A stretch of DNA of 64,000 nt from Mesorhizobium sp. NZP2298. GTDB lineage: Bacteria; Pseudomonadota; Alphaproteobacteria; Rhizobiales; Rhizobiaceae. Below the pieces are notes generated by a model. The model was not told where the DNA came from. It worked only from the letters and a program-made list of their open reading frames with translations, and did not search any database. The stretch is taken from contig NZ_CP033365.1 of assembly GCF_013170825.1 (NCBI RefSeq), positions 3,980,001 to 4,044,000 on the forward strand. The letters run 5' to 3'. Position numbers and translations under genes: made by a program. Numbering within the stretch: the first letter of the stretch is position 1; every line of letters starts with the position of its first letter. Of this stretch, positions 17,694-26,223 are shown piece after piece.

Positions 17694-17721
17694 TGGCGGT
17701 GGAGCGATCCACCGCCATTTT
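17694..17721 (+). terminator. Rho-independent terminator after thrS
   Basis: TGGCGGTGGA and TCCACCGCCA form a perfect 10-bp stem with a GCGA tetraloop, directly followed by TTTT. It lies 21 bases after the thrS stop, the clearest intrinsic terminator in the window. Confidence 0.85.
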
Positions 17722-17757
17722 CATATCCCTGTCACGCCGATCTTGTAACGAGCCCCT

Positions 17758-18702
17758 ATGCTCAAGCTGAAATTGCGCGAACGGTCCTTTCCCGAACTTT
17801 CCTACGCCAATCCGCACCAGCCGGTGCTGGCGCGGTGGTTCATTCATTCCGTCGAAGGCCTTTCCGGCCGCGATCGCTTTGCGGCGCTCTACGATTTCTG
17901 GCGCCGAGAGGTCGTACCGACCGGCGAGCGCGTGTTCAGCCGCATGCTCGACCTGATCGATGTCGGCGTGCGAACCGCCGATCAATGGCCGCCCGCACAA
18001 TTGCCCGATACGCCGCTGGTGATCGTTGCCAACCATCCCTTCGGCATTGGCGACGGCATTGCGGTACTCTCACTGGCCGAGCAGCTCGGGCGGCCCTTCC
18101 GGGTGATGATCCACAAGGATCTGCTCAGGATTCGCGAGATGGAGCCCTATTCGCTGCCCATCGACTTTTCCGAGACCAAGGAAGCGCTGAAGAACAATAT
18201 GGCGGTGCGCCATGAAGCGGTGCGGCTGCTCAAGGAAGGTGTCACCATCGTGGTGTTCCCGGCCGGCGGCGTTGCCACCGCGCCGAAAGGGTTCGGCCGG
18301 GCGCGCGACCTGCCGTGGAAGATGTTTCCCGCCCGCCTCGTCCAGGAAGCGAAGGCGTCGGTCGTTCCCATGCATTTTTCCGGGCAGAACGGCAGGCTGT
18401 TCCATCTGGTCAGCGGGCCCATGAACATGGCCGAGCGCGACGGCCGGGTGGCCAAATTCGTCGGCAAGGCCTCGCTGACATTGCGCACGTCGCTGCTCAT
18501 CCGCGAATTCGCACGACTGTCCGGAAAGGCGATCGACGTGCGCGTCGGCGATGTGCTGAGCTGGAGTGAACTGGAGCCGCTGCGCGACCGCAAGGCATTG
18601 CTCGACCGTCTCTACCGCGGTGTGTTCGACTTGGCGCCACAGCTGCCGCGCCGCCGGATTCCCTTCCTGCCGGCGCGGACAAAGCTAAAGCTGGCGGCCT
18701 GA
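17758..18702 (+). CDS. Lysophospholipid acyltransferase-family protein
   Basis: The 314-residue protein has a PlsC-like acyltransferase domain: the catalytic NHPFGIGDG near residue 91, IHKDLLRIREM in the middle and the FPAGGVAT block near residue 165. Such enzymes move acyl groups from acyl-ACP or acyl-CoA to a lysolipid or similar acceptor at the inner membrane face. The spacing in H-PFGIG-D is one longer than the classic HX4D, which is also seen in ornithine-lipid and haemolysin-like relatives. There is no clear transmembrane segment. It stands alone after the thrS terminator, convergent with the next gene. The acceptor is unknown. Confidence 0.82.
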   Translation: MLKLKLRERSFPELSYANPHQPVLARWFIHSVEGLSGRDRFAALYDFWRREVVPTGERVFSRMLDLIDVGVRTADQWPPAQLPDTPLVIVANHPFGIGDGIAVLSLAEQLGRPFRVMIHKDLLRIREMEPYSLPIDFSETKEALKNNMAVRHEAVRLLKEGVTIVVFPAGGVATAPKGFGRARDLPWKMFPARLVQEAKASVVPMHFSGQNGRLFHLVSGPMNMAERDGRVAKFVGKASLTLRTSLLIREFARLSGKAIDVRVGDVLSWSELEPLRDRKALLDRLYRGVFDLAPQLPRRRIPFLPARTKLKLAA

Positions 18703-18726
18703 AATCGGGGAATAGGCCGTAAAAGG

Positions 18727-19689
18727 CTAATCCGCGCCTTCTTCCGGATCCATCGCCGCCGCCTCGGTCGCCAGGACCTCGATCTCCTGGTTCTGTCCGG
18801 CCACGACCGTGAAATCCTTCTGGTAGATGCGGTCGCGGTTCTTGGCGATGATGGTGTAGTCGCCCTCGGCAAGCACCATCGAGGCGAAGGCGCCGACTGT
18901 CTCCTTGATCGGATCGCCGGATTCGTTGAGCAGCGACCAGGACGTGTCTGCGATCGCTTCACCGCCCGTTTCGCGCACCAGCTTCATCGTGATCTCAGCG
19001 GCGTGATGCTCAACGGTGGCCTCGGTCAGCTTGCCGGCCTCGACGCGGATGTCGGATCGGATCACCGCGTTGACCGCGCCATAGGTCGAGACGACGTGGT
19101 AGATGCCGGCATTGAGCCGCACGACGCTGTTGGGCTCGACATCGGGAATGATCAGCGCGCGGTCGCCATTGGCCTCGGCGGTGCCCTCATAGATCGAGAA
19201 GCGCAGTTTTTTCGGGGGAATGCGCACACCGCCGGACAGAACCGCGTCGAGCTTCAGGCCACCGGCGTCGAGCACCAGGCTTTCCCGCTTGGCTTCCTTG
19301 CCGACAGTGATGCGCTTGGTGGCGCCGGCGCGGCCATAGGAGGCATGGACCAGATAGCTGCCGGGCTCGAGCTGGAAGACGGCACTGCCGCCATGGGCGG
19401 AGGCGACCATCGGCAATTTGCCGTTGACGGGTTCGGGCTTGAAGACACGCCAGACGAGGCCACGGGTGATGTCGGTGCCCTTGTCGGTCAGCTGGGCCGA
19501 CAAAGTGATGGCGCCACCGCCGCCAAGCGCCAGCGGGGCTTCGGTCCTGGGCGTCGCATAGCTCGAAATCCCGGGGAGTTTCAGGTCGCTGACGCCGTCC
19601 TTTTCCTGCGCGGCAGCCAAGGAGACCGGCAGCAGGAACAGCGCGGCGCAGAGCCAAACCAGGAAAAGACGCAGTCGCCCCTCAAACAT
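18727..19689 (-). CDS. Exported protein with repeated beta domains
   Basis: The 320-residue protein has a signal peptide (MFEGRLRLFLVWLCAALFLL, cleavage near the AAA-QE at residue 28). The mature part contains three similar segments with PGSYLVHASYG, AGIYHVVSTYG and EGDYTIIAKN near residues 130, 210 and 290. This suggests tandem beta-sandwich modules of the carboxypeptidase-regulatory or PEGA type. It is acidic and rich in Gly, Val and Thr. I chose the ATG at 19689, because the open frame reaches a TTG at 19725 but no better site is seen. It is probably periplasmic and structural or binding; no enzyme motif is seen. Confidence 0.75.
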   Translation of the reverse strand: MFEGRLRLFLVWLCAALFLLPVSLAAAQEKDGVSDLKLPGISSYATPRTEAPLALGGGGAITLSAQLTDKGTDITRGLVWRVFKPEPVNGKLPMVASAHGGSAVFQLEPGSYLVHASYGRAGATKRITVGKEAKRESLVLDAGGLKLDAVLSGGVRIPPKKLRFSIYEGTAEANGDRALIIPDVEPNSVVRLNAGIYHVVSTYGAVNAVIRSDIRVEAGKLTEATVEHHAAEITMKLVRETGGEAIADTSWSLLNESGDPIKETVGAFASMVLAEGDYTIIAKNRDRIYQKDFTVVAGQNQEIEVLATEAAAMDPEEGAD

Positions 19690-19843
19690 GCCTTGCGTTG
19701 AAGCCCATGGCGGTGGCAATTTCAAGGCTTAAGAGTCCGATCCACGACTCTTCAGCCCGGCGCTCGCGCGCCTTTGCCCGAGCCGCCCGAATTCCCGATG
19801 GTGCGCTTCAGCTCAAAACAGAGTGTCTAGGAGACTTGCGCCC

Positions 19844-20428
19844 ATGGCGTCGCCGATCATCGACTTCCTGCTGACCCGAAATTCAGCACCGATTCCGGAC
19901 CTCAAGGAGCCGGCGCCCAGTGACGCCGATATCGCGACGATGATCGCCGCCGCAACGCGCGTGCCTGACCATGGCCGGCTCGAGCCCTGGCGCTTCATCC
20001 TCTATCGCGGCGATGTCCGTATCGAGATCGGCAGGAAGCTCGCGGAGCTCGCCGAACAGCGGGAAGGGTCGTTGCCCGAGGGGCGCCGCAACCAGGAGCT
20101 GGCGCGCTTTTCCCGGGCGCCGCTGGTGATCGGCGTGGTGTCGGTGCCGAAAGAGAATCCCAAGATCCCGCAATGGGAAATGTTCCTGTCCGGCGGCATG
20201 GCGGCGATGAACCTGATAATCGCGGCCAATGCGCTGGGCTTTGGCACCAACATGATCAGCAACTGGTATTCCGACGTGCCCGAGGGCAGGGCGATCCTCG
20301 GACTGGCGCCGCAGGAGCGCGTCGTCGGTTTCATCCATATCGGCTCTTATGCCGGCCGGGCGCCGGAGCGGCCACGGCCCGACCCGGCCAAGCTCTACGC
20401 CGATTACTCAGGACCCTGGGCGGGCTGA
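19844..20428 (+). CDS. Nitroreductase family protein (YdjA-like)
   Basis: This 194-residue FMN-dependent oxidoreductase family protein has the YdjA-type pattern: RVPDHGRLEPWRF near residues 34-46, an FSGG-like LSGGMAAMNLI block and GFGTNMISNW. Family members reduce nitro groups or quinones with NAD(P)H, but natural substrates are often unknown. The ATG at 19844 follows TAGGAGAC with about 11 bases' spacing. Its stop TGA is directly followed by the ATG of the flavin reductase, so the two are translationally coupled. This suggests joint flavin chemistry. Confidence 0.88.
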   Translation: MASPIIDFLLTRNSAPIPDLKEPAPSDADIATMIAAATRVPDHGRLEPWRFILYRGDVRIEIGRKLAELAEQREGSLPEGRRNQELARFSRAPLVIGVVSVPKENPKIPQWEMFLSGGMAAMNLIIAANALGFGTNMISNWYSDVPEGRAILGLAPQERVVGFIHIGSYAGRAPERPRPDPAKLYADYSGPWAG

Positions 20429-21037
20429 ATGTTCTACGAGCCGTCCAAGGGGCATGGGCTGCCGCACGATCCGTCGAAGGCGATCGTGGCGCCGCGCCCG
20501 ATCGGCTGGATATCGACGCTGAACAAGGCGGGCGAGATCAATCTCGCGCCATACTCCTTCTTCAATGCGGTTTCGACACGGCCTTTCATCGTCTGGTTCT
20601 CGTCGGAAGGAGAGAAGGACAGCGCCTCCTTTGCCCAGGAGACTGGCGAGTTCGTCGCCAACCTTGTCAGCCGCGATCTTGCGGAGAAGATGAACTACAC
20701 ATCCGTCAACGCGCCGCCTGGCGTCAACGAGTTCGTCTATGCCGATCTCGCCATGGCGCCTTCGCGTCTCGTCAGGCCGCCCCGTGTGGCGGCAGCGCCT
20801 GCCGCGCTGGAATGCCGGGTGACGGAAGTCTTCCGTCCAAGGGCGTTGGACGGAACGCCAACCAGCGCTGTCGTGGTCGCCGGCGAGGTGGTTGGCGTGC
20901 ACATTGACGATGCCTTCCTGAAAGACGGCCTGTTCGACATCGCCAAGGCCGGGAATGTGGCTCGTCTCGGTTACATGGATTACGCCAGCGTCAATGAGGT
21001 CTTTTCGATGCGCCGGCCACGCTGGGGCAAGGAGTAG
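20429..21037 (+). CDS. Flavin reductase-like (FMN-binding split-barrel) protein
   Basis: The 202-residue protein has the flavin-reductase-like split barrel: AIVAPRPIGWISTLN at residues 18-32, NLAPYSFFNAVS near residues 38-49, and GEFVANL. Members bind FMN and either supply reduced flavin to a monooxygenase or act on other substrates. The ATG directly abuts the nitroreductase stop with no spacer. No monooxygenase gene is nearby, so its partner is unclear, and the nitroreductase itself may be the partner. This is inference from adjacency. Confidence 0.88.
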   Translation: MFYEPSKGHGLPHDPSKAIVAPRPIGWISTLNKAGEINLAPYSFFNAVSTRPFIVWFSSEGEKDSASFAQETGEFVANLVSRDLAEKMNYTSVNAPPGVNEFVYADLAMAPSRLVRPPRVAAAPAALECRVTEVFRPRALDGTPTSAVVVAGEVVGVHIDDAFLKDGLFDIAKAGNVARLGYMDYASVNEVFSMRRPRWGKE

Positions 21038-21053
21038 GCTCCAGGCTGGCCGT

Positions 21054-21227
21054 TCAGCGGGCCTTGACGGGGTTCATTTTCCGTCGGGCTGTCGTGACGG
21101 CTCTGATATAGCCGGGATCTCCGATCCGAATGCTTCCGTCGGGAAGGCCGAGTATGCGGTCAAGAGCGATCTCGTAGAGCTTGACGCGTTTCCCCAGGAC
21201 TTCGATCGCGACCTCCCGCGCCCGTGG
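21054..21227 (-). pseudogene. 3' remnant of an unknown gene
   Basis: On the minus strand a coding-like frame of about 57 codons ends at a TGA at 21054-21056. It reads EVLGKRVKLYEIALDRILG, then LPDGSIRIGDPGYIRAV and a basic end. It has alphaproteobacterial codon use but no ATG or ribosome-binding site, and an in-frame stop lies about 30 bases beyond 21227. It looks like the tail of a truncated gene meeting a methyltransferase remnant head-to-head. The parent family was not recognised. Confidence 0.45.
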
Positions 21228-21496
21228 TGAAGATCCAGGATGAACGCGGACAGCGCGTGATCAGAACCGGGCCTTACAGCTACGTCCGCCATCCCATGTA
21301 TGCCGGCGCCATCCTCTTCTTCGCCGGCACGGCACTCCTGCTTGGCTCCTGGTGGGGGCTGGCATTGGTGCTCGTGTTCGTCGTGCTCCTGGCCATCCGT
21401 ACTTTCATAGAAGAGAAAACGCTCCGCATCGGCCTGCGCGGCTATAATGACTATGCTGCCCAAGTCCGCGACCGCCTGATACCGATGGTCTGGTAG
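21224..21496 (+). pseudogene. Isoprenylcysteine methyltransferase-like gene, 5' truncated
   Basis: The 90-residue frame carries only the C-terminal half of an ICMT/PEMT-like membrane methyltransferase: RTGPYSYVRHPMYAGAI, two membrane segments with LGSWWGLAL, FIEEKTLRI and GYNDYAAQVRDRLIP. Complete relatives have about 100 more N-terminal residues with membrane helices. Upstream in frame there is a stop at 21182-21184 and no such helices. It may be non-functional, or a GTG at 21224 could give a short protein. It lies head-to-head with another gene fragment. Confidence 0.7.
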
Positions 21497-21499
21497 CGG

Positions 21500-22381
21500 T
21501 CAGGCGGAAATGCCTGCCGCCCTCGCGCGTGCAAGCAGCCTTTCAGCCAGCCGCAGATGCGGGCGGTCGTACATCTTGCCGTCGATTCCGACGACGCCGG
21601 GATTTCCGGCCGCCTCGAACGCCGCGACGATTGCCGCCGATTGTTTGACCGCCTCGGCCGAGGGCGTGAAGGCGGCATTGATGACCGGCACCTGGTCGGG
21701 ATGGATCGCCATCTTGCCGGTGAAGCCGTCTCGCTCGGCCTCCGCGCATTCAGCGGCGAATGCCGCCATGTCGCGAAAATTCGGGAACACGGTGTCGATC
21801 GCGGCGACCTCGGCGGCTCCGGCCGCCAGGATAGTCGTCAGGCGGGCGTGGCGGAACACATCGGTGTAACGGCCCTGCTCGTCGCGGGTGGAGCGTGCGC
21901 CGATCGCCGCCGACAGGTCTTCCGCGCCCCAGGTCAAACCGGCGAGTCGCGCACTTGCACCGGCATAGGTCGCCGCGGCGAGTATTCCCGCCGGGGTTTC
22001 GGTGATGATCGGCAGGATCCTGACCGACCCGTCGAGCAGGCCGTTCTCCGCCTCCCGAACCCTGAGCTTTGCCGAGAGGTGCTGCACATCCTGGCCGCTA
22101 TTGGATTTGGGCAGCATGATGCCGTCCGGCTTTGCCGCAACGAGCGCGGCAAGATCGTCGTCCGTCAATCCGGTCGAGAGGTCGTTGACCCTGACATAGA
22201 TGGCCGAGGTGGTTTGTCCCCTGCGTTCGACAATAAAGCGTGCGGCGACCGCGCGCGCCGCCGCCTTGTTCTGTGGCGCCACGGAATCCTCGAGATCGAC
22301 GATCACCACGTCGGCGCCGGCGCCGAACCCCTTTTCCAGCTTGCGCTCTGAATCGCCGGGAACGAACAGCAGCGAACGCAT
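21500..22381 (-). CDS. HpcH/HpaI aldolase, citrate lyase beta-like
   Basis: The 293-residue protein has the CitE/Mcl fold: MRSLLFVPGDSERKLEKG at the start, VVIVDLEDSV near residue 38, LPKSNSG, ITETPAGI and GKMAIHPDQV near residue 235. Family members cleave or form C-C bonds of malyl-CoA, citramalyl-CoA or similar thioesters with Mg. Its ATG overlaps the stop of the MaoC gene (TGATG), so the two are coupled. The pair could act in citramalyl-CoA or methylmalyl-CoA metabolism. The substrate is not decided. Confidence 0.9.
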   Translation of the reverse strand: MRSLLFVPGDSERKLEKGFGAGADVVIVDLEDSVAPQNKAAARAVAARFIVERRGQTTSAIYVRVNDLSTGLTDDDLAALVAAKPDGIMLPKSNSGQDVQHLSAKLRVREAENGLLDGSVRILPIITETPAGILAAATYAGASARLAGLTWGAEDLSAAIGARSTRDEQGRYTDVFRHARLTTILAAGAAEVAAIDTVFPNFRDMAAFAAECAEAERDGFTGKMAIHPDQVPVINAAFTPSAEAVKQSAAIVAAFEAAGNPGVVGIDGKMYDRPHLRLAERLLARARAAGISA

Positions 22382-22833
22382 CAGGCGGCCTTCTTCAGCA
22401 TCATCGCTTGCCTGATGCATTTGGCGACGAGGTCGCCATGCTGATTGTAGGCGCGGTGCTCGAATTCGACGATGCCGCGGTCGGGCTTAGACTTGGACTC
22501 GCGTACCGAGACGACGGAGGTTTCGACACGGATGGTGTCGCCGTGGAAGACCGGATGCGGAAACACGGTTTCCTTCATGCCGAGATTGGCGACCGTCGTG
22601 CCGACCGTGATGTCATTGACCGAAATGCCGATCATCAGGCCGAGCGTGAACAGCGAGTTGACCAGCGGCTTGCCCCATTCGCTCTTGGCGGCGAAGTCGA
22701 AGTCGATATGCAGCGGCTGCGGGTTCAATGTCATCACCGAAAACAACATGTTGTCGCTCTCGGTGACGGTCTTGCGCAGCGTGTGCTGGAAGACGTGGCC
22801 GACGACGAATTCCTCGAGATATAGCCCGGCCAT
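22381..22833 (-). CDS. MaoC-like hot-dog dehydratase
   Basis: This 150-residue single hot-dog protein of the MaoC type probably hydrates an enoyl-CoA thioester. Residues LYLEEFVVGHVFQHTLRKT open the domain, and DFDFAAKSEWGKPLVNSLF with GLMIGIS covers the usual catalytic D...H-type helix region. No fused second hot-dog domain is present, unlike mesaconyl-C1-CoA hydratase. The ATG has GGAGG nine bases upstream. It is the first gene of a two-gene unit with the CitE-like lyase, so hydration followed by cleavage of a branched C5 acyl-CoA is a reasonable guess. Confidence 0.88.
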   Translation of the reverse strand: MAGLYLEEFVVGHVFQHTLRKTVTESDNMLFSVMTLNPQPLHIDFDFAAKSEWGKPLVNSLFTLGLMIGISVNDITVGTTVANLGMKETVFPHPVFHGDTIRVETSVVSVRESKSKPDRGIVEFEHRAYNQHGDLVAKCIRQAMMLKKAA

Positions 22834-22986
22834 TTGCTGTTTCCTCCGCTGTCTGACGGTTGATAGGCGCTGCATTTAGCAGTCGCAAGCCAGTTAATGA
22901 ACATGGTGAACCGTTCGTAAACCATTTCTGCCTACCGTCTTCACCGGGGCCGGAAATCTTCTGGCAAGGGGCATAAGCAGGCGGGC

Positions 22987-24111
22987 ATGGTTGTTGTTTC
23001 GCATTTCCTGAAGTGGATCTATACGGCCAGGGTGTCCGAGCGTGCCGCCGCGGCCGCCGCGCTGGCCCGGGCCTATGTCAATTCCGAATTGCCGTTCGAG
23101 GATCGCTGCGCCGCGGAAGCCGCGCTGACTCTGCTGCTCGACGATGCGTCATCGAAAGTGCGGCTGGCAATGGCCGAAGCGCTCTCCATGAGCCATCACG
23201 CGCCGCTGCAGATCATCAGCGCGCTGGCTTCCGACCAGCCTGAAGTCGCTGGTGTCGTGCTGGCGCGCTCACCGCTGCTCACCGACGCCGATCTGATCAA
23301 CCGCGTGGCGGCGAGTCAGAAGGCAACGCAGAAGCTGATCGCCGACCGTCCGCTCGTCTCGATGGCGCTGTCGGCGGCCATCGCCGAGATCGGCGAGGCG
23401 GAAGCCTGCGCGGTGCTGCTGGCCAACAGTGGCGCCGACATCGCTTCCCTCAGTTTCCGCCGCATGGCGGAACGCCACGGGCACCTGCCTCAGGTACGCG
23501 AGGCACTAATATCGGATGCACGCCTGCCTGCCGACTGCCGGCATATGCTGTTGGTCAAGCTTGGCGAAACACTGAAGACATCGCCACTGGTCATGGCATT
23601 GATGGGCGCCGCGCGTGCCGACCGCGTCATGCGGGACGCTTGCGTCAAAGCCTCGGTGACGCTGATCGAGGGCACACGCCAGGAAGAACACGCGGCGCTG
23701 ATCGAGCATCTCAGGCTGCGCGGCGATCTCACCGCAAGCTTCCTTATCCGCACCATCGCGCATGGCAAGGTCGATTTCTTCGGCTCGACGCTGGTGGCGC
23801 TCGGCCAGCAGTCTGAACAGCGCGTGAGGGCGCTGCTGGCGGGCGGGCACGATGTCGCCTTGCAGGCCCTGTTTCGCAGCGCCGGCCTTGCCGCCGCCAC
23901 GCATGCGATCATCCTGCGCGCGCTGAAAATCTGGCGGGAAGTCGCCAATGGCAAGCGCGTCGCCGGCGTGCAGGAAGTCAGCTGGCTGATGCTCAAGGAA
24001 CTGGGCGGGCAATCCGCGGAAGGCGATCTCGCCGCTTTGGTCAAGTCGATCCATCTTGATGCTCTGCGCGAGAATGCACGCGGCCATGCGCTGGCGATCG
24101 CCGCCGCCTAG
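22987..24111 (+). CDS. DUF2336 helical-repeat protein
   Basis: The 374-residue protein is almost wholly alpha-helical and resembles DUF2336, a family of HEAT-like repeat proteins frequent in alphaproteobacteria. The alanine- and leucine-rich repeats run from about residue 15 to 365, including LLLDDASSKVRLAMAEALS. No signal peptide or membrane segment is seen beyond a short hydrophobic start. The function is unknown; some family members affect developmental or stress signalling. It is divergent from the MaoC/CitE pair and convergent with the FUSC gene, overlapping its stop by four bases. Confidence 0.85.
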   Translation: MVVVSHFLKWIYTARVSERAAAAAALARAYVNSELPFEDRCAAEAALTLLLDDASSKVRLAMAEALSMSHHAPLQIISALASDQPEVAGVVLARSPLLTDADLINRVAASQKATQKLIADRPLVSMALSAAIAEIGEAEACAVLLANSGADIASLSFRRMAERHGHLPQVREALISDARLPADCRHMLLVKLGETLKTSPLVMALMGAARADRVMRDACVKASVTLIEGTRQEEHAALIEHLRLRGDLTASFLIRTIAHGKVDFFGSTLVALGQQSEQRVRALLAGGHDVALQALFRSAGLAAATHAIILRALKIWREVANGKRVAGVQEVSWLMLKELGGQSAEGDLAALVKSIHLDALRENARGHALAIAAA

Positions 24112-26177
24112 CCTTTATCCCTGGCGAAGAAATCCGGGAAATCCTCCATCGCCGCAGCGATAATGCGCAGTGATGCCGCGATCTGCAGCGCGTCCCCGTT
24201 GGCGTTCCGCTGGGCTATGCCCGCCGCATATTGCCGGGCAACGGCGACAGTCGCTGTCCGCGGGTCACCGGGCGCGCGGAAAAGCAGTTCGCGCGCCAGC
24301 CCCCTCAGGAAGTTGGCGACCGAAAGTGCGGTTTCGGACGGGATGGCGTGGTTCTGGCTTGCGCTGCGCAACCGCAGGATCTCCAGACCGACCGTGACTG
24401 CGGCAACGCCACCACCCAGAACCGCTTCGCCCTTCCTGCCGGAATTCTGCACCAGCGGCATCAACTGGTTGATCCGGTCATAGGCGAGGCTCTCGAAGGC
24501 CGATCGCCTCGGCACGCGCTCGTGCAGGCAAAGTCGAGCCAGATCCTCGCGCATGGCCCGCACGATGCGGCTGGCCGCGAGCCACGGATCGGCGGGGAGC
24601 ACGACGACGAAGACCCCGATCGCCAACAGAATACCGACCAGGATCGATGCCGAGCCGGCAAGGAAGGGGCCAGGAGCATAGGTCATCGCCTGATGCGGAC
24701 TGAGGAAGGCGAGAAAATTGATGGCGAAGGCAGTCGCCACGCCGACATAGCGCGGATTGGCCATGGCGAGCGCCGCCGGCACCAATATGGGAACGACAAA
24801 AAGCGTGAACCAGCCAAAACCAGGCAGGGCGGGAAGCGCGATCTGGCCGACGAGAAAGGCAAAGGGCAAAGCGAGCAGGGTGCCCTTGAAGAAGCCCCAG
24901 GATACCTGCACGGGGTCGGGGCGAGCGGCAAACAGGCTCGATACGACGGCAACCAGGATGACGGTGCCTGCCGCTTCCGACCATTTCGTCGTCAGCCAGA
25001 ATGCGGCGACCAGCAATGTGGCAAGGGCCGCGCGGACGGCGTTACGTGCCGCTCCAGGATAGTCGCGATGCACCACGAGGGCGGGTTGCCGCCTGGCGCG
25101 ACCTTGGCGGCGCGTGGCTGGCGAGCGCAGGGCATCCAGACCGCGCAGCACCTGTTTCAGCGCCTCGGCGAAATCGGCGGCGATGGTGAGGCGGGTGATG
25201 GTGCCGACCCTGTCATCACCCTGGTCGACCGAGGCATCGGGCATTCGCCTGGCTTTGGCCGAGATCGCGTCGAGCCGTGCCACCCAGGGCGCGGTATCAT
25301 CCAACGCGCCGGGTTTGGCCGCCAGTTCACTGACAAGCACTTGCAACTCCGAGCGTACCGGAATGAGCGCGGCGTTCTTCGGAGCGGCGTGCGAATACAG
25401 CACACGTGCCGCCGAGAGAGCCGAGAGCAGCTGTCCGATGGTGAGCCGGACCGGATGGGCGCGGGGCGCGAAGCTCGCTGCCTCGAGCCTGGCATAGGCG
25501 CGCATCTCGCCAAGCGTCTGGGTGTCGGCGACAAGCTTGCGGTGCAGTCCGATGAGCGTTGCCCGATCGCCGCCGGAGAACGCACCGCCGGCATAGATGG
25601 CGAGGTCGAGAATGCAGCGTTTCAGCCGCGAGATGATGGCGTCGCTGGCCAGTTTCGGCAGAATCAGCCGGCTGGTCAGGCCGGCGCAGACGATACCGAG
25701 TACGATCTCGGCACAGCGCGCGACTGCAAGGTCGACGACAAGGTGCGGTTGCCCGAAGGCGGGCAGGCCGATGATCATGGCCGTGTAGCCGGCCAGGGCC
25801 GCGCCATAGGCTTCCGGGTTGCGCAGCAGCGAGGAGACGAAGGTGCAGATGCCGATCCAGACGGCCAGCACCGTAACCAGCACCCAGGGGCCGGTACCAA
25901 AGATCGTGGTGATGCCGATCGCGGCGACGCCACCGGCGAGCGTGCCGAGCAGGCGGTAAAAACCCTTCGCCAGCACCATGCCGGCAACAGGCTGGGCGAC
26001 AATGAATACCGTCATCATCGCCCATTGCGGGTGATCGAGCTGTAGCGCATAGGCGGCGAGAAGCGCGATAAGCCCAGCCGAAACGGTGCGCAGGGCGAAA
26101 ATCCAGTCCGAGTGCGTCGGCTGTGTCAGTCCGGCCAAGCTTGTCTCGAAATAGGCCTTCAGCCGTGCCCGGGTCAC
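24108..26177 (-). CDS. FUSC-family (AaeB-like) inner-membrane exporter
   Basis: The 689-residue protein has the fusaric-acid-resistance layout: an N-terminal block of about six helices (residues 25-175), a soluble segment of about 200 residues, a second block of helices (about 385-530) and a C-terminal cytoplasmic region. AaeB-type proteins export aromatic acids, normally with an AaeA membrane-fusion partner, which is not adjacent here. GTG at 26177 is the start, with GGAG about eight bases upstream. It precedes no obvious operon partner, and parE ends 46 bases upstream on the same strand. The substrate is unknown. Confidence 0.9.
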   Translation of the reverse strand: MTRARLKAYFETSLAGLTQPTHSDWIFALRTVSAGLIALLAAYALQLDHPQWAMMTVFIVAQPVAGMVLAKGFYRLLGTLAGGVAAIGITTIFGTGPWVLVTVLAVWIGICTFVSSLLRNPEAYGAALAGYTAMIIGLPAFGQPHLVVDLAVARCAEIVLGIVCAGLTSRLILPKLASDAIISRLKRCILDLAIYAGGAFSGGDRATLIGLHRKLVADTQTLGEMRAYARLEAASFAPRAHPVRLTIGQLLSALSAARVLYSHAAPKNAALIPVRSELQVLVSELAAKPGALDDTAPWVARLDAISAKARRMPDASVDQGDDRVGTITRLTIAADFAEALKQVLRGLDALRSPATRRQGRARRQPALVVHRDYPGAARNAVRAALATLLVAAFWLTTKWSEAAGTVILVAVVSSLFAARPDPVQVSWGFFKGTLLALPFAFLVGQIALPALPGFGWFTLFVVPILVPAALAMANPRYVGVATAFAINFLAFLSPHQAMTYAPGPFLAGSASILVGILLAIGVFVVVLPADPWLAASRIVRAMREDLARLCLHERVPRRSAFESLAYDRINQLMPLVQNSGRKGEAVLGGGVAAVTVGLEILRLRSASQNHAIPSETALSVANFLRGLARELLFRAPGDPRTATVAVARQYAAGIAQRNANGDALQIAASLRIIAAAMEDFPDFFARDKG

Positions 26178-26223
26178 ATGATCGTCTCCGCAACTGGAGC
26201 CGGTGTTATGGACCGGGTGGCGC

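Noticed and set aside
24231..26045. 604-codon open frame on the plus strand
   Set aside because: Antisense shadow of the FUSC transporter gene, with no recognisable motif.
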